The notes below the pieces were generated by a model. That model had not been told where the DNA came from and searched no databases. It saw only the letters and a program-made list of their open reading frames with translations. Below are positions 35,426-44,223 of a stretch of DNA of 64,000 nucleotides, piece by piece. Source of the stretch: Rhodanobacter sp. DHG33. GTDB lineage: Bacteria; Pseudomonadota; Gammaproteobacteria; Xanthomonadales; Rhodanobacteraceae. Where the stretch lies: NCBI RefSeq assembly GCF_014843005.1, contig NZ_JACYXM010000006.1:124001-188000 (forward strand), written 5' to 3'. Within the stretch, counting starts at the first letter, position 1, and every line of letters starts with the position of its first letter. The position numbers were made by a program, and so were the translations under genes.

Positions 35426-35493
35426 AAACCAAACCAAACCAGAGCCAAGCTAAAGCAGAGAGCAGAGAGCAGAGAGCAGAGCCAAGCTAAAGC
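35426..35493. repeat. Nested short direct repeats
   Basis: Three copies of AAACC (35426-35440), then AGAGCCAAGCTAAAGC (35441-35456), three perfect copies of AGAGAGC (35457-35477), and the same 16-mer again (35478-35493). The exact 16-bp direct repeat bracketing a 21-bp tandem array looks like slippage. Confidence 0.9.
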
Positions 35494-35516
35494 GGGGCGA
35501 GGTACTAACGTCTCTG

Positions 35517-35608
35517 CTCGTCATCCCGGCGCAGGCCGGGATCCAATAGCAACCACGCCTGTTCGAGCATCACGGTTACTGGATTCCGGCCTGCGCTGGA
35601 ATGACGAG
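35517..35608. repeat. 28-bp imperfect inverted repeat (CTCGTCATTCCGG type)
   Basis: CTCGTCATCCCGGCGCAGGC and its continuation (35517-35544) and its inverted partner (35581-35608) match with about four differences around a 36-base centre. The ends share the core of the palindrome at 23624-23653. REP/MITE-like element without an ORF. Confidence 0.88.
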
Positions 35609-35785
35609 CAAGACATGCAGAGCGAAGCGCCCTAGGGTCTTGCCCTCAGTTCTCAGATGTTTCCCTCAGTTCCCAGATACGGCGTGGTGTGGCCGCTGTG
35701 CAGGACGTGTCGCCGAACGTAGTTCCAACGTCCTCGACACCGCCCGCTTGTAGTTCCGGCGGATTGAGCCAGGCCATTTCTCTGG

Positions 35786-35855
35786 GTTACTTCTCTTTGG
35801 GCCAGCAAAGAGAAGTAACTCGGGCGCCGGCAGGCGACCGAAACCGCTCTGTCCC
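35786..35855. repeat. REP-like element with 14-bp perfect stem (copy 3, inverted)
   Basis: GTTACTTCTCTTTG (35786-35799), loop GGCCAG, CAAAGAGAAGTAAC (35806-35819), then GCCGGCAGG and CGAAACCGCTCTG, which are the reverse complement of the block seen at 35130-35165. With copy 2 it forms a pair of inverted elements about 650 bases apart. Confidence 0.85.
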
Positions 35856-35948
35856 TTGCACCAAACACTCAAACAAAGCCCAACTGAATCAAGTCGCGAA
35901 ACTCGGCGCTCGCCACTCCCTCAACTCCCAGCAGCAAGACCCCACCAC

Positions 35949-35982
35949 AAAAAACGACGGCCGCTTGCGCGGCCGCCGTCGA
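35949..35982 (-). terminator. Intrinsic terminator of the S53 protease gene
   Basis: CGACGGCCGC (35955-35964), loop TTGC, GCGGCC then GTCG with a three-base bulge. On the minus strand it is followed by six Us (A-run 35949-35954). It lies 20 bases past the protease stop. Confidence 0.8.
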
Positions 35983-36002
35983 GACACCTTCGTGGCGAAA
36001 CC

Positions 36003-37901
36003 TCAGCGTCCGCCGAGGAACAGGTTGAGGTTGGCCACGTTGAGCGTGCCGATGCCCGCGCCCGGCGTGTAGTTCGGCGCACCGTAGTAGAACCAGTTGT
36101 CGCCGGCGTTCACGCTGTTGAAAGCCGACCACTTGCCGTAGCCGAAGATGTTCTGCAGCAGATACACCTGCGGGTTCCAGAAGCCCACGCGATGCCCCGT
36201 GCTCTGCGTCAGCAGCGCGCTGATGCCGTTGAGCTGCGGCGCCACGAAGCTGGTGCCGCCTTCGGAGATCACGCCGCCGTCGGCGCTGGACACCACGACA
36301 TAGCCGGTTTCGGGATCGGCGTTGAGCGAGATGTCCGGCACGTTGCGGCCGTTGAAGTTGGCAGGCAGCTTCAGCAGGGTGGTGGGGCCGGCGCTGGGGT
36401 CGTTGTAGACCAGCGACTGCTTCTTCTGGCTGCGCTGGGTGCCCCGGGTGAACCACTGGTAGAACGGCTGCTGCCAGTACACGCTCACGCCGCCACCGCC
36501 GCCGCTGGAGAACAGCTCGGCGCGGGGAATTCCGAAGAACTCCAGGTAGTCCCAGCCCCAGACGCTTTCCTGATTGATCGACAGCGTGGCGCCGGTCGAG
36601 CTGGTGAACGTCACCGGCGTGGTGGTGCCGCCTGCGGCGGTGATGTACGGATCGGAGGCGGGCGAGTCCACGGTCAGCGGCGCGCTGAACTGCCCCGGGC
36701 CGGTGCCCGTGCCCAGGCCGCGCACGGTGTCGTAGGCGCCGGAGTCGCCGGTGGCGGCGAATACCGACTGCCCCTGCACCGCAGCTTCCAGCAGCAACTG
36801 GTGGAACGCGCGCAGGTCGCCCACGTCGGTGGTGTCGCTGACGCTGGCGCCGTTCACGTTCAGTGCGGCGAAGTTGTAGATCTCCGGCGAGCCCCAGCTG
36901 GTGGAGATGCTGTCGGCCTTGTTGTCGGACACCGCCTGCGCGAGGGCGTCGATGAAGCCGTTGCCGGCGTTGGGTGCGTCGTAGACGAGGATGTTGGCGT
37001 TGGGCGCAATGCCGCCGGCCTGTTCCACGTCCAGCGAGGTTTCGCCGCTGCCGCCGTCGATGGCGCCGCCGCCGTCCACGTGCACCTGGGTGATGCGGTT
37101 CGCCTTGGTGGTGAGGCCGATGGCGTCCCAGTAGGCCTGCGCGTCGGCCGGGTAGAAGTTGGACAGGGTAACGATGGCCACCGTCGCGCCCTTGCCGGTG
37201 ATGCCGTGCTGGTACAGCGGGTTGATGTTGTAGAAGTTGGCCACGTCGCCCACGGTGTAGTTGCCCGGCTGGCCGGTGGCCGTGGGGTTGCCGCCGCTGG
37301 TGCTCTGGCCGAGTGCCTTCAGCGTGAGCGCCTGCTGTGCCGCCGGCAGCTGCGGCGCGCGGATGCGATGCGACAGGAACTGCCGCTCATTGCTCAGGCC
37401 GCTGGCGAAGACCACGGTGTCGGCCAGCGCGCCAGGCATCTGCGGCGTCTTCGACGGGCGATGGAAATGCCGGCCGCTGCGCTTCGACACATAGTCGTGG
37501 ATGGGCGCCTGGAACAGCGTGCCGAACTGGGCCAGCGTGCCGCTGGTCTGGATCGCCACGTGGCTGTCCAGCACCTTGCCGCTGAGGCCGTGCTGCTGCA
37601 GATAAGCCAGTACGCGCGCGACGTCCGCATCGCTGGCGCCGTATTTGCTGGCGAAGTCGCTGGTGCTGAGGAATTGCTGGTAGTGCGCGCTGCCGGGGGT
37701 GACGGTCTGACGGATGTAGTCCTGCAATGCCGCTTCGTTGCGCAGTTTCAACATCAGCGTGACATGCACGGTCTGGCTCGAAGTGGCCATGCCCATGTCG
37801 GTGCTGGGCCGCTCGTCGGCGGCCAGCGCGGTGCTCCCGACGCCTGCGAGCAGCAGGGCGAGGCAACCGGCGAGGGATTTGCGTTGCAGCTTCACGAACA
37901 T
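36003..37901 (-). CDS. Secreted S53 (sedolisin/kumamolisin) protease
   Basis: 632-residue secreted serine-carboxyl protease. Signal peptide 1-28, activation pro-domain (about 42-200), then the catalytic domain. The catalytic set is complete: Glu287 and Asp291 in GETSLDVEQ, oxyanion Asp386 in ATGDSGAY, and Ser551 in GGTSFVAPQ. Sedolisins work best at acid pH. The start at 37901 has CCAGGAGGAAG; an upstream ATG would add 27 charged residues before the signal. The Ca2+ loop near the C-terminus is not obvious, but the protein ends soon after. Lone gene, divergent from fumarase. Confidence 0.93.
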   Translation of the reverse strand: MFVKLQRKSLAGCLALLLAGVGSTALAADERPSTDMGMATSSQTVHVTLMLKLRNEAALQDYIRQTVTPGSAHYQQFLSTSDFASKYGASDADVARVLAYLQQHGLSGKVLDSHVAIQTSGTLAQFGTLFQAPIHDYVSKRSGRHFHRPSKTPQMPGALADTVVFASGLSNERQFLSHRIRAPQLPAAQQALTLKALGQSTSGGNPTATGQPGNYTVGDVANFYNINPLYQHGITGKGATVAIVTLSNFYPADAQAYWDAIGLTTKANRITQVHVDGGGAIDGGSGETSLDVEQAGGIAPNANILVYDAPNAGNGFIDALAQAVSDNKADSISTSWGSPEIYNFAALNVNGASVSDTTDVGDLRAFHQLLLEAAVQGQSVFAATGDSGAYDTVRGLGTGTGPGQFSAPLTVDSPASDPYITAAGGTTTPVTFTSSTGATLSINQESVWGWDYLEFFGIPRAELFSSGGGGGVSVYWQQPFYQWFTRGTQRSQKKQSLVYNDPSAGPTTLLKLPANFNGRNVPDISLNADPETGYVVVSSADGGVISEGGTSFVAPQLNGISALLTQSTGHRVGFWNPQVYLLQNIFGYGKWSAFNSVNAGDNWFYYGAPNYTPGAGIGTLNVANLNLFLGGR

Positions 37902-38388
37902 TGCGCTTCCTCCTGGTGGCAAATAATCCGGGCGTGCACGGGCGACGGCGCGTCGTCGCGACGCCCTGTGGTCGATCCACATGGCATGACGTCGAACAAT
38001 GACTTGAGGAATTCCCCAGCGACGCCGTCTGTCACCCCCTGACGACCGGCGTTGCGCCGCCCATGGAGCCTACCGCGATGTTGGGTGCGGCGGGTAGTGC
38101 TTTGGATGTCCGGCGGCACCACGGGTTTTGAATAAGGTTATGCCCGGGCGCCGGCCTGTCGGCGTCTACGGGAGAACGCTGGCGTCCCAGGTTTGGAACG
38201 AGGAAATCGAAGGCCATCAAGGGCTTCGATTTACGCCCGAGGCGAACGGTTGAATTCGGGCGGCGGCTCTGCCGGAAGCCCTGCGATGGCCGTGCGGCTT
38301 GGGGCGCATGCGCGAGCTGCGGCACAATAGGCGACTGGCTTCGCCGGTTACGCCGCCGCAAGCCCCTTTCCCCATCGAAGCCATCGCC
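37902..38388. promoter_or_regulatory. Divergent intergenic region between protease and fumarase
   Basis: 487 bases with no credible gene. A weak sigma-70-like pair TTGGGG (38299-38304) and CACAAT (38323-38328), 18 bases apart, could drive fumarase, whose ATG is 60 bases further on. An imperfect hairpin (AATCGAAG and CTTCGATT, about 38209-38232) lies within. No operator was recognised for the protease side. Confidence 0.4.
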
Positions 38389-39906
38389 ATGACCGCCATC
38401 AAGCAAGCCGACCTGATCCAGTCCGTCGCCGACGCGCTGCAGTACATCAGCTATTACCACCCCGTCGACTACATCAAGAACCTCGCCGCCGCGTACGAGC
38501 GCGAGGAGTCGCCGGCGGCGAAGGACGCGATGGCGCAGATCCTGATCAACTCGCGCATGGCCGCCGAGGGCCACCGTCCGCTGTGCCAGGACACGGGCAT
38601 CGTCACCGTGTTCCTCAAGGTAGGCATGAACGTGCGCTGGGACGACGCCACGATGTCGCTGGAGGACATGGTCAACGAAGGCGTGCGCCGCGCCTACAAC
38701 GACCCCGACAACAAGCTGCGCGCCAGCGTGCTGGCCGATCCGGCGGGCAAGCGCAGCAACACTAAGGACAACACGCCGGCCGTCATCAACGTCTCCATCG
38801 TGCCGGGCGACACCGTGGACGTGATCGTCGCGGCCAAGGGCGGCGGTTCCGAAGCCAAGAGCAAGTTCGTGATGCTCAACCCGTCCGACTCCATCGTGGA
38901 CTGGGTGCTCAAGACCGTGCCGACCATGGGCGCGGGCTGGTGCCCGCCGGGCATGCTGGGCATCGGCATCGGCGGCACCGCCGAGAAGGCGATGCTGCTG
39001 GCGAAGGAGTCGCTGATGGAGCACATCGACATCCAGGAGCTGATCGCCCGCGGCCCGCAGAACCGCGCCGAGGAACTGCGCATCGAGTTGTACGAGAAGG
39101 TCAACGCGCTGGGCATCGGCGCGCAGGGCCTGGGTGGCCTCACCACCGTGCTCGACATCAAGGTCAAGGATTACCCCACCCACGCGGCCAACCTGCCGGT
39201 GGCGATGATCCCCAACTGCGCCGCCACCCGCCACGCGCACTTCACGCTGGACGGCTCCGGTCCGGTCGCACTCGATCCGCCCTCGCTGGAAGACTGGCCC
39301 AAGCTCACCTACAGCCCGCAGAACGCGCGCCGCGTGAACCTCGACACGGTGACCCGCGAAGAAGTCGCCACCTGGAAGCCGGGCGAAGTGCTGCTGCTCA
39401 ACGGCAAGCTGCTCACCGGCCGCGACGCCGCGCACAAGCGCATGGTCGACATGCTCAACAAGGGCGAGCCGCTGCCGGTGGATTTCACCGGTCGCTTCAT
39501 CTACTACGTGGGCCCGGTCGATCCGGTGCGCGACGAAGTGGTCGGCCCTGCCGGTCCCACCACCGCCACCCGCATGGACAAGTTCACCGAGCAGGTGCTG
39601 GCGCAGACCGGCCTGCTCGGCATGGTCGGCAAGGCCGAGCGCGGCCCGGGCGCCATCGAGGCGATCAAGAAGCACCGCTCGGTGTACCTGATGGCCGTGG
39701 GCGGCGCTGCCTACCTGGTGTCCAAGGCAATCAAGGCCTCGCGCGTGGTCGGCTTCGCCGATCTCGGCATGGAGGCGATCTACGAGTTCGAGGTGCAGGA
39801 CATGCCCGTCACCGTAGCCGTGGATTCCGCCGGTACGTCCGTGCACCAGACCGGGCCGAAGGAGTGGCAGGCGCGGATCGGCAAGATTCCGGTGGTGGTC
39901 GCGTAA
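38389..39906 (+). CDS. fumA: Class I fumarate hydratase (4Fe-4S)
   Basis: 505-residue homodimeric 4Fe-4S fumarase, converting fumarate to L-malate in the TCA cycle. The three cluster cysteines are visible: LCQDTGIVT (about 66-74), GAGWCPPGMLG (about 182-192) and IPNCAATRHAHF (about 275-286). The length matches E. coli FumA/FumB, although some close relatives are about 550. An in-frame TTG lies upstream, but the ATG at 38389 gives the usual N-terminus. Class I enzymes are oxygen- and superoxide-sensitive. It is followed by a REP-like hairpin, which probably ends the transcript. Confidence 0.95.
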   Translation: MTAIKQADLIQSVADALQYISYYHPVDYIKNLAAAYEREESPAAKDAMAQILINSRMAAEGHRPLCQDTGIVTVFLKVGMNVRWDDATMSLEDMVNEGVRRAYNDPDNKLRASVLADPAGKRSNTKDNTPAVINVSIVPGDTVDVIVAAKGGGSEAKSKFVMLNPSDSIVDWVLKTVPTMGAGWCPPGMLGIGIGGTAEKAMLLAKESLMEHIDIQELIARGPQNRAEELRIELYEKVNALGIGAQGLGGLTTVLDIKVKDYPTHAANLPVAMIPNCAATRHAHFTLDGSGPVALDPPSLEDWPKLTYSPQNARRVNLDTVTREEVATWKPGEVLLLNGKLLTGRDAAHKRMVDMLNKGEPLPVDFTGRFIYYVGPVDPVRDEVVGPAGPTTATRMDKFTEQVLAQTGLLGMVGKAERGPGAIEAIKKHRSVYLMAVGGAAYLVSKAIKASRVVGFADLGMEAIYEFEVQDMPVTVAVDSAGTSVHQTGPKEWQARIGKIPVVVA

Positions 39907-39927
39907 CGCCAACGCACGCCTTCGCTT

Positions 39928-40062
39928 CCTCTCCCCGGCGGGGAGAGGATCGAGGCGAGGGGCGGGTGCTCGCGAGAACATCCCATCGAAGCAGGTGCTC
40001 CATCAAAGCTTCTCGCCAGATGGGCTCCTCACCTCAGCCCTCTCCCCGCCGGCGAGAGGGAA
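39928..40062. repeat. Pair of inverted CTCTCCCC...GGGGAGAG REP-like elements
   Basis: CCTCTCCCC (39928-39936), loop GGC, GGGGAGAGG (39940-39948), then GAGGGGCGGGTGCTCGCG. A second inverted copy follows at about 40027-40062. The pair lies between fumarase and the convergent FUSC gene and supplies the last codons of the latter. The tail GGGTGCTCGCG recurs at 44258-44270. Confidence 0.88.
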
Positions 40063-41418
40063 CGAGTCACGCAGCGCCTTCAACGCATCGAGCAGGCGCT
40101 CCGGTTCCCGCAGCGCCTGCCGCGCCGCACCCACCGCGCGTCGTACCTGCCCTGGCGTGGCCCCTCGTTCGATCAGGGCCAGCGCGGGTGCGCGGCAAGC
40201 GAACAGCGTATCGATCCAGTCCGCCTGCTCGCGCATGCCCAGCAGACGCGCCGCGCGAAACGTCGGCGCCAGCGACCGCACGTCATCCAGCGCACGCACG
40301 AAGGCTGCGGCACTGCGTGGTTCGATCGTCGGATCCAACGCCTCGCTCAGCGCTGCCAGCGCATCGGCCAGGCGCCGGCGCAGCGCATCGGTGGAACGCA
40401 CCGGCAGCACCAGCCATGCCGTGGTCACGCCGATCGCCGCACCCACCGCGATGGCGGCGAGGCGCAGCGTCATCGCCGATGCCGCAGGCAGCCCGGCGTA
40501 GTTCTGCAGCAAGGCCAGTGCCACGGTGACGAACAGCGCCCACCACGCATAGTTGAACTGGCGCAGCCAGGTGCCCAGGAACAGCGCGAGCAGGATCAGC
40601 CCCGCGTTGCCGTGCGTGCCGACCGGTGCGGCCAGCACGGCCGCGGCGATGCAGCCGCCCGCAGCGCCGACCAGCCGCAGCACGCTCTTGTACGCCACCT
40701 CCATGTGGCCGCGGTTGCCGCTGTGCACGATGAAGGCGGTCAGCACCACCCACGGCCAATGCTCGCCGAAACACGCATGGCCGACGCCGAAGGCCAGCGC
40801 CAATGCCACGGCCATCTGCACGGCCATGCGCGTTGTGGCGGAGGGGCGTGCCTGGCTGGCGGAAGGACGTGGCGGCACAGCGACGTGGCGCACATGGGCA
40901 TCGGCGAGCCAGCCGAGGCGCCGTCCCAGGACGTCCAGCAGCGATACCCAGGCCAGCGCGAACAGGGCCACCAGGATCGGCACCAGGGCGGCAGGCAGGG
41001 GGCCGTGCTGTGCGCCGGACAAATGCGGCACGGTGAGCACGGTCACGAAGGGCAAGGCGATCAGCCGGCTGGCGCGTCGCGCCAGTTCGCCGAACTGGCG
41101 CAGCCACACCGACGACGACACGCCTACGGTGAAGGCCGCCGCACCCACCCAGGGCGCGTGCAGCAGCAGCCAGCCCACCCCGGTCGCGGCCAGGCCCACC
41201 GCGGGCAGGGCGATGGCCGCTTCCAGCCGACCGCGACGGTCGCGATCGAGCCGGCTGCGGGCGAGCGAAAGGCTAAGCACCACGGCCAGCACGGCGCTGC
41301 CGGGGCCGGGGGCCAGCCATTGCGCGCAGGCCAGCGTGAGCAGCGCGGCCGCCATCGAGACGATCGCTTCGGGCAAGGCCCGCAGCGCATTGGGCAGGAC
41401 GGAAGACGCGGCGGTCAT
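40003..41418 (-). CDS. FUSC-family inner-membrane protein
   Basis: 471-residue integral membrane protein of the FUSC/aromatic-acid-exporter-like superfamily (YccS/AaeB group). Two blocks of closely spaced hydrophobic helices (about 10-150 and 195-340) are separated and followed by cytoplasmic regions; a conserved FUSC segment near 215-235 reads WPWVVLTAFIVHSGNRGHM. AaeB-type proteins need an AaeA partner, absent here, so efflux is only inferred. The last 19 residues (FPLAGGERAEVRSPSGEKL) are encoded by the REP-like element and are not part of the family. Divergent from the lysC-lysA gene. Confidence 0.85.
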   Translation of the reverse strand: MTAASSVLPNALRALPEAIVSMAAALLTLACAQWLAPGPGSAVLAVVLSLSLARSRLDRDRRGRLEAAIALPAVGLAATGVGWLLLHAPWVGAAAFTVGVSSSVWLRQFGELARRASRLIALPFVTVLTVPHLSGAQHGPLPAALVPILVALFALAWVSLLDVLGRRLGWLADAHVRHVAVPPRPSASQARPSATTRMAVQMAVALALAFGVGHACFGEHWPWVVLTAFIVHSGNRGHMEVAYKSVLRLVGAAGGCIAAAVLAAPVGTHGNAGLILLALFLGTWLRQFNYAWWALFVTVALALLQNYAGLPAASAMTLRLAAIAVGAAIGVTTAWLVLPVRSTDALRRRLADALAALSEALDPTIEPRSAAAFVRALDDVRSLAPTFRAARLLGMREQADWIDTLFACRAPALALIERGATPGQVRRAVGAARQALREPERLLDALKALRDSFPLAGGERAEVRSPSGEKL

Positions 41419-41491
41419 GCGCGGTCGGGCTCCATGGCGGTGGTGCGCAGTCTAGCAGCGCCCGTCCGCGCCTCCATCCGTCCATGGAAGT

Positions 41492-41507
41492 GGACGTCTG
41501 GACGTCC
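41492..41507 (+). promoter_or_regulatory. MetJ-like tandem 8-mer upstream of aspartokinase gene
   Basis: Two adjacent 8-mers GGACGTCT and GGACGTCC, spaced as MetJ operators are (consensus AGACGTCT repeated), matching 7/8 and 6/8. The 16 bases also form a near-palindrome. It lies 90 bases upstream of the GTG of the fused lysC-lysA gene and also upstream of the divergent FUSC gene. Whether this organism has MetJ cannot be seen here. Confidence 0.35.
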
Positions 41508-41596
41508 AAACGCCGGCGTATGAATCCACGGTTGCAATCGCGTTGCCGCAGCGCAACACTGGGGGGATTGTTTCCCCCAACCACAGCAAGAGACCC

Positions 41597-44212
41597 GTGA
41601 ACCCCAACGCCCCTGCGCCGCTGCCTGCGGACGCCCCCTGGATCGTGATGAAGTTCGGCGGCACCAGTGTCGCCACCCTGCCGCGCTGGCAGAACATCCA
41701 TGAGCTGGTCGCCAGCCGCCGCGCCGAAGGCGCGCGCGTGCTGGTGGTCGTGTCCGCGCTCACCGGCATCACCGACGCGCTGAAACAGCTGTGCAGCGAG
41801 GGCGACCAGGGCAAACGCAAGGCGGCGGCCAGCGCCATCGCGCAACGCCACTACGATCTGCTCGGCCACATGCAGCTCCAGTTGCCGGCCACGCTGGGCG
41901 AACGCCTGGACGAGCTGGCCGCGCTGGCGGTGGAAGGCCCGTCGCGGCAGGGCGAACTGGCCTGGGCAGCCCTGGTGCAGGCGCATGGCGAGCTGATGTC
42001 GAGCGCGCTGGGCGCGGCCTTCCTCAGCCACAGCGGCCTGCCCACGCAGTGGGTGGACGCGCGCGACTGCCTCGCCGCCGTCGCGCTGCCCAACCAGAAC
42101 GAGCGCACCAAGCTGCTCTCGGCAATGGTCGAGGCACGGCCCGATCCGGCCTTGAACGTGCGCCTCGCCGCGCAGGGCGAAGTGTTCATCACGCAGGGCT
42201 TCATCGCGCGCGAGAGCGAAGGCCGCACGGTGCTGCTGGGCCGCGGCGGTTCGGACACCTCGGCCTCGTACTTCGGCGCGCTGCTCAAGGCGGCGCGCGT
42301 GGAGATCTGGACCGACGTGGCCGGCATGTTCACCGCCAACCCGCGCCAGGTGCCGGGCGCGCGCCTGCTGCAGAAGCTGGATTACGAGGAGGCGCAGGAA
42401 ATCGCCTCCACCGGCGCCAAGGTGCTGCACCCACGCTGCCTGTCGCCGCTGCGCGAGCCGCGCGTGCCGCTGCTGGTGAAGGACACCAACCGTCCCGAGC
42501 TGGAGGGCACGGTGATCGGCCCGCAGGTGCGCGAACACGCGCCGTCGGTGAAGGCGATCAGCGCGCGCAAGGGCATCACCCTGGTATCGATGGAATCGGT
42601 GGGCATGTGGCAGCAGGTCGGCTTCCTCGCCGACGTGTTCGCGCACTTCAAGCAGCACGGCCTGTCGGTGGATCTGATCGGTTCGGCCGAGACCAACGTC
42701 ACCGTGTCGCTCGATCCCACCGAGAACCTGCTCGACTCCGACGCCATCGCCGCACTGGCGGCCGACCTGGCCAAGGTATGCCGGGTCAAGGTGATCGCGC
42801 CCTGCGCGGCGATTACCCTGGTCGGCCGCGGCATGCGCTCGATGCTGCACACGCTGTCCAGCGTGCTGGCCGAGTTCGACCAGCTGCGCGTGCACCTGAT
42901 CTCGCAGTCGTCCAACAACCTCAACCTCACCTTCGTGGTGGACGAGGACGTGGTGGATACCCTGCTGCCGCATCTGCACGAGCTGCTGATCGCCGCCGGC
43001 GCGCTGCGCACCGACGACAGCGTGTTGTTCGGCTCGAGCTGGCAGCAGCTGTACGGCAGCGGCGAAGCGGCGGTTTCGCAGGCATGGTGGCGCGAGCCGG
43101 CCGAGCGCGGGCGGCTTCTCGACATCGCCGCCGAGGCCACGCCGCGCTACGTGTATCACCTGCCCACGGTGCGCCAGCAGGCGCGCGAGCTGAAATCGCT
43201 GGCGGCGGTGGATCGCCTGCACTATGCGGTGAAGGCGAACACCCACCCGGCGATCCTGCGCGCGCTGGCCGCGGAAGGCTTCGCCTTCGAGTGCGTGTCG
43301 CCCGGCGAGCTGGAGTCGGTATCGGCGGCGGTGCCCGCCGACGTGCCGCTGCTGTTCACGCCCAACTTCGCCTCGCGTTCGGATTTCGAGCGCGGACTGG
43401 CTACGCGCGCCACGATCACGCTGGATGCGCTGCATCCGGTGGAACACTGGGGCGAACTTTTCCGCGGCCGCGAGATCGTGCTGCGGGTGGACCTCGGTCG
43501 CGGCCTGGGCCATCACGAAAAGGTGCGCACCGGCGGCAGCGGCAGCAAGTTCGGCCTGCCGGTGGAGCAACTCGACACCTTCCTGCGCCACGCCGACGCG
43601 CATGGCGTGGTGGTGCGCGGCCTGCATGCGCACCTCGGCTCGGGCGTGCTCGACGCTAAACACTGGGGCGAGGTCTACAGCCAGCTCGCCAGCCTCGCCG
43701 AGCGCATCGGCAGCATCGCCTTCCTCAATATCGGCGGCGGCCTGGGCGTGCCCTCGCACCCGGGCGAGGCGAAGCTGGACATCGCAGCGCTGGACAAAGT
43801 GCTGCGCGAGGTCAAGGCCGCCTATCCGCACTACCAGCTGTGGATGGAGCCGGGCCGCTACCTGGTGGCCGACGCCGGCGTGCTGCTGGCGCGCGTCACG
43901 CAGACCAAGGGCAAGGGCAGCTGGCGCTACCTCGGCGTGGACACCGGCATGAACAGCCTGATCCGCCCCGCGCTGTACGACGCCTGGCACGAGATCGCCA
44001 ACCTCAGCCGCCTGGACGAGCCCGCCGACGCGCTGTTCCAGGTGGTCGGCCCGATATGCGAAAGCGGCGACGTGCTGGGCAGCGACCGCCGCTTGCCCGA
44101 GCCGCAGGAAGGCGACGTGGTCCTGATCGCCCAGACCGGCGCCTACGGCAAGGTGATGTCCTCGCCCTACAACCTGCGAGGCGAAACCGAGGAAGTCGTG
44201 CTGGACAGCTGA
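41597..44212 (+). CDS. lysAC: Bifunctional aspartokinase / diaminopimelate decarboxylase
   Basis: 871-residue fusion covering the first and last steps of lysine synthesis: ATP-dependent phosphorylation of aspartate and decarboxylation of meso-diaminopimelate to lysine. The N-terminal kinase (about 15-300) has Lys19-Phe-Gly-Gly-Thr-Ser24, then two ACT domains (about 320-470). The PLP barrel starts near 510, with Schiff-base Lys546 in YAVKANTHPA and Cys821 in CESGDVLG at the dimer site. The same fusion is known in Xanthomonas. The GTG at 41597 is preferred to an upstream in-frame TTG at 41543; the ribosome site is weak. Feedback control is through the ACT domains. Confidence 0.93.
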   Translation: MNPNAPAPLPADAPWIVMKFGGTSVATLPRWQNIHELVASRRAEGARVLVVVSALTGITDALKQLCSEGDQGKRKAAASAIAQRHYDLLGHMQLQLPATLGERLDELAALAVEGPSRQGELAWAALVQAHGELMSSALGAAFLSHSGLPTQWVDARDCLAAVALPNQNERTKLLSAMVEARPDPALNVRLAAQGEVFITQGFIARESEGRTVLLGRGGSDTSASYFGALLKAARVEIWTDVAGMFTANPRQVPGARLLQKLDYEEAQEIASTGAKVLHPRCLSPLREPRVPLLVKDTNRPELEGTVIGPQVREHAPSVKAISARKGITLVSMESVGMWQQVGFLADVFAHFKQHGLSVDLIGSAETNVTVSLDPTENLLDSDAIAALAADLAKVCRVKVIAPCAAITLVGRGMRSMLHTLSSVLAEFDQLRVHLISQSSNNLNLTFVVDEDVVDTLLPHLHELLIAAGALRTDDSVLFGSSWQQLYGSGEAAVSQAWWREPAERGRLLDIAAEATPRYVYHLPTVRQQARELKSLAAVDRLHYAVKANTHPAILRALAAEGFAFECVSPGELESVSAAVPADVPLLFTPNFASRSDFERGLATRATITLDALHPVEHWGELFRGREIVLRVDLGRGLGHHEKVRTGGSGSKFGLPVEQLDTFLRHADAHGVVVRGLHAHLGSGVLDAKHWGEVYSQLASLAERIGSIAFLNIGGGLGVPSHPGEAKLDIAALDKVLREVKAAYPHYQLWMEPGRYLVADAGVLLARVTQTKGKGSWRYLGVDTGMNSLIRPALYDAWHEIANLSRLDEPADALFQVVGPICESGDVLGSDRRLPEPQEGDVVLIAQTGAYGKVMSSPYNLRGETEEVVLDS

Positions 44213-44223
44213 CGCTACCTCCT

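Larger units (their letters stand above)
35202..35948. other. Gene-free repeat region between hydroxylase and protease genes
   Basis: About 980 bases (35025-36002) with no credible gene; this entry covers what lies outside the two hairpin copies listed separately. Short open frames in several phases have no start signal and read through repeats. The region holds GC-rich imperfect palindromes (about 35265-35330), AAACC x3, the 16-bp direct repeats, the 28-bp inverted repeats and two long hairpins of opposite orientation. No transposase, integrase or att-like core was found. Confidence 0.75.

Noticed and set aside
35025-36002. A hidden transposase or integrase gene in the repeat block
   Set aside because: No frame gives recognisable catalytic motifs; the open frames read through hairpins and tandem repeats.
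41419-41596. A lysine riboswitch upstream of lysC-lysA
   Set aside because: The 178-base gap lacks the long multi-helix aptamer and any terminator-antiterminator pair that could be seen.
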